From assembly GCF_029338515.1 (NCBI RefSeq), contig NZ_CP119988.1, positions 124,001 to 188,000 of the forward strand: a DNA stretch of 64,000 nt, written 5' to 3'. The position numbers and the translations under genes were made by a program. How positions within the stretch are numbered: the first letter of the stretch is position 1; the number at the start of each line of letters is the position of its first letter. Positions 1 through 7,375 of the stretch are shown piece after piece. The DNA is from Haloglomus litoreum. GTDB lineage: Archaea; Halobacteriota; Halobacteria; Halobacteriales; Haloarculaceae. The notes under the pieces were generated by a model. The model ran no database searches, was not told the DNA's origin, and was given only the letters and a program-made list of their open reading frames with translations.

Positions 1-50
1 TCGTCACCCGGGTCCACGTCCGGGAGTGAGGGCGGCCGGTGCCCCGCCGC

Positions 51-64
51 CCGAAGATGTTCGG
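51..64 (+). promoter_or_regulatory. CCGAAN4TTCGG palindrome (copy 1)
   Basis: A 14-bp palindrome, CCGAAGATGTTCGG, ends 37 bp before the ATG at 102. Four further copies occur before genes in the first 7.1 kb, mostly at the same distance. In a leaderless haloarchaeal promoter this places the site just upstream of the BRE/TATA position, where an activator would sit. It resembles the palindromic element reported before haloarchaeal denitrification genes under NarO control; that comparison is from memory. Confidence 0.7.
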
Positions 65-101
65 GGCCACCGCCTCGGCGGTGGCGGGCCATCCCTCCGA
101 C

Positions 102-725
102 ATGGACCTCCCCTCGCCGTTCGGCACGGACGAGGCCGACTTCGACTCGTACGACCACTTCGTCCCCGACCATCTCCCCGACCCCGGGCCGTTCCTCGCC
201 GACGCCGCGGTGCTGACCGGCGACACCCACGTCGCGTTCCACCGGACGACCCGCGACCTGTTCGAGGAGCGGTCGGTGAAGGACGCCACCTTCGGCTACA
301 ACCTCGCACGGCTCAACCTCGACACCCGGCACCCGGACGCGGGCTTTCGCTACGCCGAGGAGAGCGACGCCGTCCTCCGCGCCGAGTTCACGCCGACGAC
401 GGAGTTCTGCCCCCAGAGCGACACGCTCTGTGTCGGCGCCTTCCGCGCCTGGAACGCGCTGGCCGACCGCCACGGCTACGACCTCGTCCGGGTCCGGGTC
501 GACCCGATGCACCAGCGCGCGCGGACCGTCAACGGCCGACTCCGGAGCCTGGAGACGAGCCACGCCGACGGCATCGACCTCGCGCCCGTCGAGCGCGAGG
601 CCGCCGGTGGACTCCGCCGGGAGGACGACGCGCCGGACGACGCTGGTGGCGCGGGGACCGGAACCGGGCGCGCGGACGCCGGGACCGCCGACGATCCCGA
701 CGAGGGGCCCGCGACGCCGTTCTGA
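102..725 (+). CDS. MIP18/DUF59-like C-terminal-domain protein, 207 aa
   Basis: The 207-residue protein is unnamed but has a suggestive core. Residues 94-120 read EFTPTTEFCPQSDTLCVGAF and onward, followed by VRVDPMHQRARTVNGRLRSLE. This resembles the C-terminal half of MIP18/FAM96 (CIA2) Fe-S assembly factors (TPTVPHCSMATLIGL, then a closing LNDKERV-type helix), with C103 at the position of the reactive cysteine and a second Cys at 110. The last 40 residues are a low-complexity acidic Gly/Asp/Ala tail. The ATG at 102 is chosen because the palindrome at 51-64 ends 37 bp upstream, the same spacing as at other genes here. A role in Fe-S or metal-cofactor insertion for the co-regulated redox genes is inference; the homology is distant. 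Confidence 0.75.
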   Translation: MDLPSPFGTDEADFDSYDHFVPDHLPDPGPFLADAAVLTGDTHVAFHRTTRDLFEERSVKDATFGYNLARLNLDTRHPDAGFRYAEESDAVLRAEFTPTTEFCPQSDTLCVGAFRAWNALADRHGYDLVRVRVDPMHQRARTVNGRLRSLETSHADGIDLAPVEREAAGGLRREDDAPDDAGGAGTGTGRADAGTADDPDEGPATPF

Positions 726-820
726 CCGGCGGACGGTCACCCGGGGCGGCCGGTGTTCCCCGCCGGCCGCTCATCCGGGCACACGACCGCGTTATGCTGT
801 CGCGGTCCGTCCGGACGGCT

Positions 821-1492
821 ATGACCGACCTCCACTCCGACGCCGTGGCGCGATTGCTGGCGCGGGCGGGACCGCCGCGTGACGCGGTCCTGCGGGAACT
901 GGATGCGCGCGCCGACCGCGAGGGGTTCCCGACCGTCGGTCCGGAGGTCGGGCGGGCGCTCGCACTCTGCGTACGGCTCATGGGGGCACGGACGGTTCTG
1001 GAGCTGGGCTCCGGCTTCGGATACTCCGCGTACTGGATGGCCCGTGCGCTCCCCGAGGGGGGGAGGGTGACCCTCACCGACCGCGATGCCGACCGCCTGG
1101 CCGACGCACGGTCGTCCTTCGAGCGCGGAGGGCTTGCCGACCGGGCCCTGTTCGAGCACGGTGACGCCGTCGCGTTCGCCGAGGCGTGTACCGACCGCTT
1201 CGACCTCGTCGTCCTGGACCACGACACCGCCGACTACGTTCGTGGCTTCGACGCCGTCCGCGACCTGGTGGTCCCGGGAGGGGCTGTCGTCACGGACAAC
1301 GTCGCGGCCTACGGCGACGTGCTCACGCCCGATGGGCTGGCGGCGACGCTCGACGGCGAACCGGCGCCCAACGAGCGGACGCGGCTCGTCGCCGACTTCC
1401 TCGATCACGTCGGGGCAGCTCCCGGGTTCGAGACCTACCTCCTCCCGCTCGGCGAGGGGATGGCCGTCTCCTGCCGGGTCGGACGGGCCTGA
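821..1492 (+). CDS. Class I SAM-dependent O-methyltransferase
   Basis: A 223-residue methyltransferase of the catechol/caffeoyl-CoA O-methyltransferase type. Motif I is VLELGSGFGY (about residues 59-68), followed by the acidic post-I strand VTLTDRDADR and the motif FDLVVLDHD; VVPGGAVVTDN is the usual strand-5 region before the active-site loop. It probably methylates a small hydroxylated acceptor in the cytoplasm, but the acceptor cannot be told. The ATG at 821 is preferred over an in-frame ATG at 794 because homologues start close to the MTDLHSDAV-like helix. It lies 95 bp after the MIP18-like gene and lacks the palindrome carried by its neighbours. Confidence 0.9.
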   Translation: MTDLHSDAVARLLARAGPPRDAVLRELDARADREGFPTVGPEVGRALALCVRLMGARTVLELGSGFGYSAYWMARALPEGGRVTLTDRDADRLADARSSFERGGLADRALFEHGDAVAFAEACTDRFDLVVLDHDTADYVRGFDAVRDLVVPGGAVVTDNVAAYGDVLTPDGLAATLDGEPAPNERTRLVADFLDHVGAAPGFETYLLPLGEGMAVSCRVGRA

Positions 1493-1501
1493 CCGCGACG
1501 C

Positions 1502-1813
1502 TCACCCGTCCGTGGTCGCCCGCGGCGCGAAGGTGACCACCGCTACGGCGTCGGTCTCGGCGCGCGGCGCCACCTCGCGGCGGCCGTCGAACCGGAGGAG
1601 GTCGCCCGCCTCGCAGTCGTACGCCTCCCCGTCGAGTTCGACCGTCATCCGGCCCTCGACGACGTGGAGCAGCACGTCCGACTCCGGGTGGGTGTGCGCC
1701 GGCATCGACCGGCCGGCGTCGAGCGAGAGCCGGACGGCGCGGGGCCGCGGCGTCTCGAACAGTTCGGCGTGCGGTTCCTCGGTCGGATCGTCGATGGAGA
1801 CGTGTTCGGGCAT
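1502..1813 (-). CDS. Cupin-domain protein, 103 aa
   Basis: A single-domain cupin of 103 residues. The first cupin motif is visible as MPAHTHPESDVLLHVVEGRM (His-rich metal-binding turn followed by the VVEG hairpin), and the second as the GEAYDCEAGDLLRFDG segment. Such minimal cupins bind a divalent metal and serve as small sensors, isomerases or dioxygenase-like proteins; substrate and role here are unknown. The gene ends 10 bp from the convergent methyltransferase gene and lies directly downstream of the membrane protein at 1832-3244 on the same strand (18 bp gap), so it is probably co-transcribed with it. Confidence 0.85.
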   Translation of the reverse strand: MPEHVSIDDPTEEPHAELFETPRPRAVRLSLDAGRSMPAHTHPESDVLLHVVEGRMTVELDGEAYDCEAGDLLRFDGRREVAPRAETDAVAVVTFAPRATTDG

Positions 1814-1831
1814 GGGTCGGTGGTGCGTCGG

Positions 1832-3244
1832 TCAGTCGCTTGACTCCAGCGGCGCATCGAACGAGTCCGCCGCCGCGTCGGCGGGGCCGTCCTCGGATGC
1901 GTCCGGGGGCGTCCCCGCGAGGAGCCCCCGGAGCCCGCCGTGGACGTGGCGCCGGACGACGCGTCCGAGGTTCGCCGCGAACAGCGCCGCACCGGCGACG
2001 AGTGCGGCCGTGCCGGCGAGCCCGAGCGCGGCCACGATGTCGTCCGTCGGGAGTCCCCACACGTCGCCGGCGGCGGCCGCGGTCAGCAGGACCGTCGCCG
2101 CGACGAGCGCGCCGAAGTCGGCCGCGGCGAGGCGGCCGTCGTACAGCTCGTCCACCGACGGGACGGTGGCCAGTCCCAGCCGGTCGCTGTAGCGCTCCAC
2201 CCAGACGAGGAAGGGGACGACGTGGTAGAGCGTCCCGGCCACGACGAGGGTGCAGACGCCCAGGACGAGCACCGGCGCCGCGACGGGTCCCCCGAGCGGG
2301 TGTCGGAGCGGGTTCGCCAGCCACGTCGGGACGGCCAGCGCGAGCCACGCGGGCAGCGCCATGGCGACGCCGGCGTACCGGGTCAGCGTCGGGGTCCGGG
2401 CGGCCCGCGCGCGGGCGAGCGTCCGGCCGAGCGCGACCGCGAACGCGGCCGTGCCCAGGCCCACTGCACCCACGCCCACGACCGCGACCGCGGGCACGGC
2501 CAGCAGCCGCCCGGCCGCGAGCACGAGTACGCCGCCCGGGAACAGCGCGGTCTCGGCGGCCAGGAGCCGGCGGTCGGTCGCGTCGGCCTCGACGTTGGTG
2601 AACATCGGAGCCAGTTGCGCGAGCGCGCCGAAGACGGTCGTCAGGACGATCCCGAGGACGGCGAGCGTGAGGTGTGCGGCCCGGAGCGCCCCCCGCCCGA
2701 GGCCCAGTTCGGCCGCGACCGGGCGGACGAACCCGGTCGCCAGCGCGGTCCCCGCGAGCGTCGCGAGCACGAGGAAGCCGAGCGCCAGCGCGAAGTGACG
2801 CTCCGTGTGGTCCCAGGGGCGGGCGCTCGCCAGCGTCCGTGCGAGGTTGTACGCGAACGTCCAGAACCCGGCGAGGACGGCCACCCCAGCCAGCCACAGG
2901 AGATCGAGCCGCCCGGCCAGGAGGCAGGCGACGAACCCGGTCAGCCCGGCGGTCAGCAGCCACAACTGCGCGCGCGCCAGCCGGCGCGAGTGGAGCGCGA
3001 CGCCGGACCAGACGGGGACGAACTGCGTCATCGCGCCGGCGATGGTGACACAGACCCACCCCGTCAGGAGGAGGTGGGCCCGTGCGACGCCGGCGAGCGC
3101 GGGGGCGACGCCCAGCGCCGACGCGAGCCACAGGCCGGCGCCCGCGAGCAACAGCCCGACCGCGACCAGGAAGTGCAACAGCGGCACCCGGAGCGGCGGC
3201 CCGCGGGCCGTGTCCAGGTCGCCCGGGATGGCGGTGGCGCTCAT
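1832..3244 (-). CDS. Multi-pass membrane protein, CcoN/NnrS-like
   Basis: About 470 residues with roughly 12 hydrophobic segments and a hydrophilic acidic tail. Histidines sit inside or beside membrane segments (RAHLLLTGW, AAHLTLAVLG, TLYHVVPFLVW), recalling heme-ligand positions of heme-copper oxidase subunit I and NnrS-type proteins. Such proteins occur near nitrite/nitric-oxide reductase genes in haloarchaea, and a role in respiratory or NO-related redox chemistry is inferred. ATG 3244 is preferred over the upstream GTG at 3256 because it lies exactly 37 bp from the palindrome at 3282-3295, matching the spacing at sister genes. The cupin gene follows 18 bp downstream. Confidence 0.8.
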   Translation of the reverse strand: MSATAIPGDLDTARGPPLRVPLLHFLVAVGLLLAGAGLWLASALGVAPALAGVARAHLLLTGWVCVTIAGAMTQFVPVWSGVALHSRRLARAQLWLLTAGLTGFVACLLAGRLDLLWLAGVAVLAGFWTFAYNLARTLASARPWDHTERHFALALGFLVLATLAGTALATGFVRPVAAELGLGRGALRAAHLTLAVLGIVLTTVFGALAQLAPMFTNVEADATDRRLLAAETALFPGGVLVLAAGRLLAVPAVAVVGVGAVGLGTAAFAVALGRTLARARAARTPTLTRYAGVAMALPAWLALAVPTWLANPLRHPLGGPVAAPVLVLGVCTLVVAGTLYHVVPFLVWVERYSDRLGLATVPSVDELYDGRLAAADFGALVAATVLLTAAAAGDVWGLPTDDIVAALGLAGTAALVAGAALFAANLGRVVRRHVHGGLRGLLAGTPPDASEDGPADAAADSFDAPLESSD

Positions 3245-3281
3245 ATGCGAGGCCACGACCGCGCCCGCCGTCGCCGTGTCC

Positions 3282-3295
3282 CCGAAGATGTTCGG
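3282..3295 (-). promoter_or_regulatory. CCGAAN4TTCGG palindrome (copy 2)
   Basis: CCGAACATCTTCGG on the minus strand, 37 bp before the ATG at 3244 of the CcoN/NnrS-like gene. The site also lies 24 bp past the stop of the HTH regulator gene, so it serves the membrane protein as a separate promoter and breaks the apparent run of minus-strand genes. Confidence 0.7.
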
Positions 3296-3319
3296 AGGCG
3301 GGCCGTTCTCCCTGGGCGC

Positions 3320-3982
3320 CTACGAGTCCGGCGGCGCCACGTCCAGGTCGGTGTCCAGGCGGTCGGCGACGAACGACTTCACGACGGCCTCCTCGGCGCG
3401 GTGGAGGATCTCGCTGAGCGTCGAGTTCGCCATCCCCAGCTCGTCGGCCAGGTCCGAGAGCGTCGTCGTGCGCGGGGTGTCGTAGTACCCCCGCTCCAGC
3501 GCCTCGAGCAGGACCTCGCGCTGTTTCTCGGTCAGCGGCGCGGCCGCCTCCACGGACTCGTACAGCCGGTCCAGCGAGTACGTCACGCCGAGGTCGTCGA
3601 AGGCCTCGCCCAGCGCCGCGATGCGGTCGCGCGAGGCCGTCAGTTCGAGATGCGCCCGGCCGTCCCGTATCTCGACCGGGAGCGACAGCGGCACGCCGGA
3701 GGCCTGCACCGAGGCCAGCAACAGCGGCTCCGTCGTCTCGAACTGGACCACGAGTCCCTCGGGGTCCCGCCGGATGGCCTCGACCGCCGTCAGTCCCGGC
3801 GCCTCGCGCATCCACTCGAGCACCGCGTCCGGCGTCTCGGTGCGGACCTCGACGAGGCCGAAGCCGTCCTCCTCGCGCGGCACCGCCGAGAGGACCCGGA
3901 ACGTCGCCTCCGGGTACTCGCGGGACACCGCGCCGATCCAGACCGCCGGCGGCAGCGTGACCGTCACCTCCGCGTGGGGCAT
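3320..3982 (-). CDS. Bat-type HTH (HTH_10) transcriptional regulator
   Basis: A 220-residue haloarchaeal regulator of the Bat/HTH_10 class. The first 140 residues form a sensor-like domain. The C-terminal part (about 150-205) contains LTEKQREVLLEALERGYY, then LSDLADELGMANSTLSEIL, the typical HTH with a conserved final helix. NarO and DmsR, activators of anaerobic respiration genes, belong to the same broad class, and NarO carries N-terminal cysteines; this protein has no cysteine at all, so direct Fe-S or redox sensing through Cys is unlikely. It is a natural candidate to bind the palindromes found at five promoters nearby. ATG 3982 is used; a GTG lies one codon upstream. Confidence 0.88.
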   Translation of the reverse strand: MPHAEVTVTLPPAVWIGAVSREYPEATFRVLSAVPREEDGFGLVEVRTETPDAVLEWMREAPGLTAVEAIRRDPEGLVVQFETTEPLLLASVQASGVPLSLPVEIRDGRAHLELTASRDRIAALGEAFDDLGVTYSLDRLYESVEAAAPLTEKQREVLLEALERGYYDTPRTTTLSDLADELGMANSTLSEILHRAEEAVVKSFVADRLDTDLDVAPPDS

Positions 3983-4059
3983 CACCGCCCACCTCGGGCC
4001 GGCGGCGGGTTAACGGTTCCCGTCGCGCCCGCCCGGGCTGCCCGGGGCGGATCTGGACG

Positions 4060-4112
4060 ATTACAACTCGTATAGGGGTTCAGTGTTGTGCTGTATGGGT
4101 TCAAAATTACAA
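4060..4112. promoter_or_regulatory. Nested direct repeats upstream of the Bat-type regulator
   Basis: An AT-richer patch contains ATTACAA at 4060-4066 and 4106-4112, and inside them GTATAGGGGTTCA at 4070-4082 and GTATGGGTTCA at 4093-4103. The pair lies about 80-130 bp upstream of the regulator start at 3982, in the spacer before the molybdopterin-domain gene. It could be an operator or an autoregulatory site; no function is established. Confidence 0.35.
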
Positions 4113-4154
4113 TATCGTCGGTTGTTTGTCCTCTCTGGTACGTATCCGGCTGCC

Positions 4155-4721
4155 TCAATCGAGTCGCCCCGCGAACGACTCGCGCTCGTCGCGGTCCTCG
4201 TCGGGTGCGAGGCGGACCGCGCGGACCCGTTCGACCCCCTTGACCGTCCGGATGGAGTCGAGATCGGGGGCGACCAGGCGGGGGGCCCGCTCGCCGAGCG
4301 GGAGCCGGTCGCCGTCGCGCTCCAGCGCCAGGACCCCGTCCAGCGCCACCCGGAGCGGCACGCAGGCCGTGTAGTCCCCGCCCCCGGAGGCGACCACGAG
4401 ATGCGTCGCCGTCCCGTCCACGTCGGCGAGGTCGAGCAGCCGGCCGACCGGGACGCCGCGCCACCAGCCGCCCCAGCGGTCGCCCGACCCGCACCGGTAC
4501 TCGCAACTGCGGCTCTCGAACCGCTGGCCGAGCAGTCGCCGGTAGTCCAGCCGCGTCGTCGAGCCGTCGCGGTCGGCGACCAGGAGCCGGTAGTCGGTCC
4601 CCGCCCGCCGTGCCGGGTCGGTGCCGGCCCGGCCCTCGCGGGTGTCGCCGCCTCCCGCGTCCCCGGTGGTCCCCGCTCGCCCCGTCCGGTCGGGCCGGCG
4701 GCCGCGGTCGGTGGTCGTCAC
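4155..4721 (-). CDS. Molybdopterin-binding (sulfite-oxidase fold) protein
   Basis: A 188-residue protein with one oxidoreductase molybdopterin-binding domain after a roughly 40-residue disordered Gly/Asp/Arg leader. The segment SCEYRCGSGDRWGGWWRGVP corresponds to the HCVTGWS...W-GVPL region of YedY/sulfite-oxidase-like proteins and holds candidate Moco-ligating cysteines; LVASGGGDYTACVPL and APRLVAPD follow in expected order. It lacks the C-terminal dimerisation domain of sulfite oxidases and shows no signal peptide or membrane anchor. The GTG start at 4721 overlaps the stop of the MobA-like gene by four bases (GTGA), indicating translational coupling and a joint Moco-related role. The electron partner is unknown. 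Confidence 0.75.
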   Translation of the reverse strand: MTTTDRGRRPDRTGRAGTTGDAGGGDTREGRAGTDPARRAGTDYRLLVADRDGSTTRLDYRRLLGQRFESRSCEYRCGSGDRWGGWWRGVPVGRLLDLADVDGTATHLVVASGGGDYTACVPLRVALDGVLALERDGDRLPLGERAPRLVAPDLDSIRTVKGVERVRAVRLAPDEDRDERESFAGRLD

Positions 4722-5236
4722 GGCTCCACCTCCCCACCGGTCTCGGCGGCGGCCGCCCGGGCCCGCCGGTGGTCCGCCGGCGTGTCCACGTCGAACAGGC
4801 ACCGGCGGTCGGCGTCGGCCGGGCGGGTCTCGACCCGTTCGAGCGCGGCCACCAGCGCCCGGAGGCGGCGGGTCCCCTCGGCGAGGAGCCGCCGTCCCGC
4901 CCGCTCGACCGCGGCGGTCGGGTAGACCGCGTGGGTCGGGTCCGGCTCGCCGTCGACCGTCGCCAGGACGGCTGCCGGCTCGTCCCCGCCCGCGTCGTCG
5001 CGCTCGGCCCGTTCGAACAGGCGCGTCACGAGCGCCGGCGCGACGAACGGCTGGTCGCCGGCCACCACCGCCAGCCGCGGCGCCTCGACCGCCGCCGCGC
5101 CGGCGACCAGGCCGGCCAGCGGCCCCCGGTCCGCGATGGGGTCGACGGCGTCGCTGGCGCCCCAGGCGTCGCCGACGAACCCTGCGACCGCGCCACTCCC
5201 CGCCGCGACGATGAAATCGCGCCGGAGGAGGCTCAT
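4718..5236 (-). CDS. MobA-like guanylyltransferase, N-terminally truncated
   Basis: The 172 residues match the later two-thirds of molybdenum cofactor guanylyltransferase MobA: DPIADRGPLAGL, VVAGDQPFVAPALV (metal-binding Asp) and the terminal DVDTPADH. The N-terminal LAGGxSxRxG nucleotide-binding loop is absent: an in-frame stop lies three codons before the ATG and no such motif is seen upstream. The first residues, MSLLRRDFIVAAGSGAVAG, instead look like a twin-arginine signal start. A TATA-like GATATAC lies about 30 bp upstream, so the short form may be expressed. Either the gene is decaying or it is a Moco-related protein that no longer transfers GMP. It is coupled to the downstream molybdopterin-domain gene. 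Confidence 0.65.
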   Translation of the reverse strand: MSLLRRDFIVAAGSGAVAGFVGDAWGASDAVDPIADRGPLAGLVAGAAAVEAPRLAVVAGDQPFVAPALVTRLFERAERDDAGGDEPAAVLATVDGEPDPTHAVYPTAAVERAGRRLLAEGTRRLRALVAALERVETRPADADRRCLFDVDTPADHRRARAAAAETGGEVEP

Positions 5237-5345
5237 GCGACACTACCTCCGTCGACCCGCGGGACGGTCGGGTATATCACGGCCGTCGGTTGGACGGACC
5301 ACCGAATAGCATCCCTTCCCGGTTCCCACGCCCTCGTATCGGCCA

Positions 5346-5359
5346 CCGAACCTGTTCGG
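5346..5359 (+). promoter_or_regulatory. CCGAAN4TTCGG palindrome (copy 3)
   Basis: CCGAACCTGTTCGG ends 79 bp before the ATG at 5439 of the radical SAM gene. This is the one copy that breaks the 37-38 bp rule. If the promoter geometry is the same, transcription would begin near 5397 and leave a leader of about 42 nt, or an alternative start such as GTG 5412 is used. Confidence 0.65.
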
Positions 5360-5438
5360 CGACAGCTTCAAGGGGGTGGTTCCCACGGTCTGGGACCGAG
5401 GCCCCCCGTTCGTGGTCCGGGCGCCCCGTCTCCCGCCC

Positions 5439-6581
5439 ATGCGACCGACCGACGTCGACACCGACCGGCGACCGTTCGTCCTCGTCTGGGAGGTGACGCA
5501 GGCGTGCGACCTCGCGTGCGACCACTGTCGCGCCGACGCCCACCCCGAGCGCCACCCGCGCGAACTCACGACCGCGGAGGGGCGAGCCCTGCTGGACGAT
5601 GCCGCCCGCTTCGCCGACGGGGCCGACACGGACACCGAGCAACTCGTCGTCCTCTCCGGCGGCGACCCGATGAAGCGCCCGGACCTCCCCGAACTCGTCC
5701 GCCACGGGACCGACGCCGGCTGCCGCATGACGCTCACGCCCTCCGGGACCGCGGGGCTCGACCGCGAGGCGCTGGCGGAACTCCACGGGCGAGGGCTCCG
5801 TCGGCTGGCGCTCAGTCTCGACGGCGGCGACGCCGCGAGCCACGACGCCTTCCGCGGGGAGACCGGCAGCTTCGAGACGACCGTCCGCGCGGCCGAGCAC
5901 GCCCGCGAACTCGGCCTCCCGCTCCAGGTCAACACCACCGTCTGTGCCGACACCGTCGAGGAGCTGCCGGCCATCCGCGACCTGGTGCGCGATCTGGGCG
6001 CGGTGCTGTGGTCGGTGTTCTTCCTCGTCCCCGTCGGTCGGGGGGCGACGCTCGACCCGGTTCCGCCGGCACGCGCCGAGCGCGTGATGGAGTGGCTCCA
6101 CGAGGTCCGCGCGGATGCCCCGTTCGCCGTCAAGACGACCGAGGCGCCGTTCTACCGGCGTGTCGCGATGCAGCGCGCACGGGAGGAAGCGGAGGGGGGG
6201 CCGGATGGTCCCCCGTCGGGCGCGATGGAGCGCCGCACCGGCATCGTCGCCGGCGACGGGTTCGCCTTCGTCAGCCATGTCGGCGACGTCTACCCCTCGG
6301 GCTTCCTCCCCGAACCCGCGGGCAACGTCCGCGAGTCGTCCGTCGTGGACATCTACCGCGAGGCCGACCTCTTCCGGCGGCTGCGCGACCGTGACGCCCT
6401 CTCCGGGAAGTGCGGCGCCTGCGAGTTCCGTGCGGTCTGCGGTGGCTCGCGCTCGCGGGCCTACGCCCACACCGGCGACCCGCTCGCCAGCGACCCGCTC
6501 TGCCCGTACGTCCCCGAGGGCTACGACGGACCGGTTCCCGGGCCTGCCCACGAGCCGCGGGAGTTCACAACGGGAGATTGA
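5439..6581 (+). CDS. Radical SAM/SPASM enzyme, NirJ/Ahb-like
   Basis: A 380-residue radical SAM protein. The [4Fe-4S]/SAM motif is CDLACDHC (C23, C27, C30), followed by VVLSGGDPMKRPDL and LALSLDGGD, the usual barrel strands. The C-terminal SPASM/twitch region carries CGACEFRAVCGG and later DPLCPY, which can ligate an auxiliary cluster. The family is related to the heme and heme d1 enzymes NirJ/AhbC/AhbD and to peptide-modifying PqqE-type proteins; haloarchaea often keep one next to nitrogen-oxide redox genes. A tetrapyrrole side-chain modification is a reasonable guess, not proven. ATG 5439 is chosen over upstream in-frame starts because homology begins there. A palindrome of the local regulon precedes it. 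Confidence 0.88.
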   Translation: MRPTDVDTDRRPFVLVWEVTQACDLACDHCRADAHPERHPRELTTAEGRALLDDAARFADGADTDTEQLVVLSGGDPMKRPDLPELVRHGTDAGCRMTLTPSGTAGLDREALAELHGRGLRRLALSLDGGDAASHDAFRGETGSFETTVRAAEHARELGLPLQVNTTVCADTVEELPAIRDLVRDLGAVLWSVFFLVPVGRGATLDPVPPARAERVMEWLHEVRADAPFAVKTTEAPFYRRVAMQRAREEAEGGPDGPPSGAMERRTGIVAGDGFAFVSHVGDVYPSGFLPEPAGNVRESSVVDIYREADLFRRLRDRDALSGKCGACEFRAVCGGSRSRAYAHTGDPLASDPLCPYVPEGYDGPVPGPAHEPREFTTGD

Positions 6582-6662
6582 ATCTAGCTCTGAAAACTCC
6601 GAACAATCTGAAAATATTCGATGTTGTGGGTTTATATTGCTCTCGCGAGATATCTCTCCACC

Positions 6663-6676
6663 CCGAACGTGTTCGG
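6663..6676 (+). promoter_or_regulatory. CCGAAN4TTCGG palindrome (copy 4)
   Basis: CCGAACGTGTTCGG ends 38 bp before the ATG at 6715. An AT-rich stretch (about 6590-6660) lies directly upstream, after the radical SAM stop codon. Confidence 0.72.
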
Positions 6677-6714
6677 GGGAAGGGTCTCGTGGCTCGTCGG
6701 TCATCCCTCGCCCG

Positions 6715-7035
6715 ATGACCGCGACGACCGACCGCGGCGCCGAACTGCGCGAGCTGGCCGCCGACATCGCCGCACATCCGGCGGTGGCGGACGCGTGGCT
6801 GGCGAAGAGCTTCACCGACCGGGTGCTGGTGGTGACGGTCGAGTCCGGCGCGACGCTGCCCGATGCGGTCCGCGAGCGCCTCGCCGCGCACGACTGCCGT
6901 GGCGCCAACGCGGTGTACGACACGGACGGCCCGGACCCCTCCGCGATGGGCGCGGCGGGCACGGACGAGGGCCAGCGCCACCGCTTCGTGGACACCCGGA
7001 CGCGGGGCGAGTACCAGTCGTACGTGATCGATTGA
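6715..7035 (+). CDS. Small conserved-type protein, 106 aa, unknown function
   Basis: A soluble, acidic 106-residue protein without a recognised domain. It begins with a helix-rich segment (AELRELAADIAAHPAVADAWL) and a beta-type stretch (RVLVVTVESGATLP), has a single cysteine (AAHDCRG), and ends in a polar tail (FVDTRTRGEYQSYVID). Its promoter palindrome and position between the radical SAM enzyme and the DUF2249 protein place it in the same regulon, so a role in nitrogen-oxide or metallocofactor metabolism is inferred. The start ATG is fixed by the 38-bp distance from the palindrome. Confidence 0.75.
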   Translation: MTATTDRGAELRELAADIAAHPAVADAWLAKSFTDRVLVVTVESGATLPDAVRERLAAHDCRGANAVYDTDGPDPSAMGAAGTDEGQRHRFVDTRTRGEYQSYVID

Positions 7036-7039
7036 CCAC

Positions 7040-7053
7040 CCGAACACGTTCGG
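7040..7053 (+). promoter_or_regulatory. CCGAAN4TTCGG palindrome (copy 5)
   Basis: CCGAACACGTTCGG lies 4 bp after the stop of the 106-residue protein and ends 37 bp before the ATG at 7091. Neighbouring genes on the same strand thus each have their own activator site rather than one operon promoter. Confidence 0.72.
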
Positions 7054-7090
7054 GAGAACGGCGAGGGGGGAGGCCCCCGTGTCCCCGCTC

Positions 7091-7351
7091 ATGTCCCGAG
7101 TGAGACCCACTCCGGAGTTCGAGCACGCGCCGACCGATCGCCCCCGGGAGCGGCTCGACCACGTCGCGGCCGGGCCACCGACGCCGCTGAAGGAGACGCT
7201 CGAACGGCTGGCGGAGGTGCCCGACGAGACCGTCCTGGTGCAGTTCAACGACCGCGCACCACAGCACCTCTACCCGAAACTCGAGGACCGTGGCTACCAG
7301 TTCGAGACCGTCGAGACCGACGAGGCGGTGGTGACGGCCATCTGGCGGTGA
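7091..7351 (+). CDS. DUF2249 domain protein, 86 aa
   Basis: An 86-residue protein consisting of one DUF2249 domain: LKETLERLAEVPDETVLVQF, then the conserved DRAPQHLYPKLEDRGYQFET, where the family has a phrase like DHDPKPLYYQLE. DUF2249 proteins adopt a TusA/SirA-like fold and are common next to nitric-oxide and hemerythrin-type genes; a role in redox or sulfur-relay chemistry is possible, but the DUF has no proven reaction. ATG 7091 is chosen over the in-frame GTG at 7079 because the palindrome ends 37 bp before it. Confidence 0.85.
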   Translation: MSRVRPTPEFEHAPTDRPRERLDHVAAGPPTPLKETLERLAEVPDETVLVQFNDRAPQHLYPKLEDRGYQFETVETDEAVVTAIWR

Positions 7352-7375
7352 GCGGGCAGCGGGCGGATGCCGCCC

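Noticed and set aside
1323-3992. 889-codon minus-strand frame across the cupin, membrane protein and HTH genes
   Set aside because: Shadow of three supported genes in another frame; composition is Arg/Gly/Pro-rich without structure.
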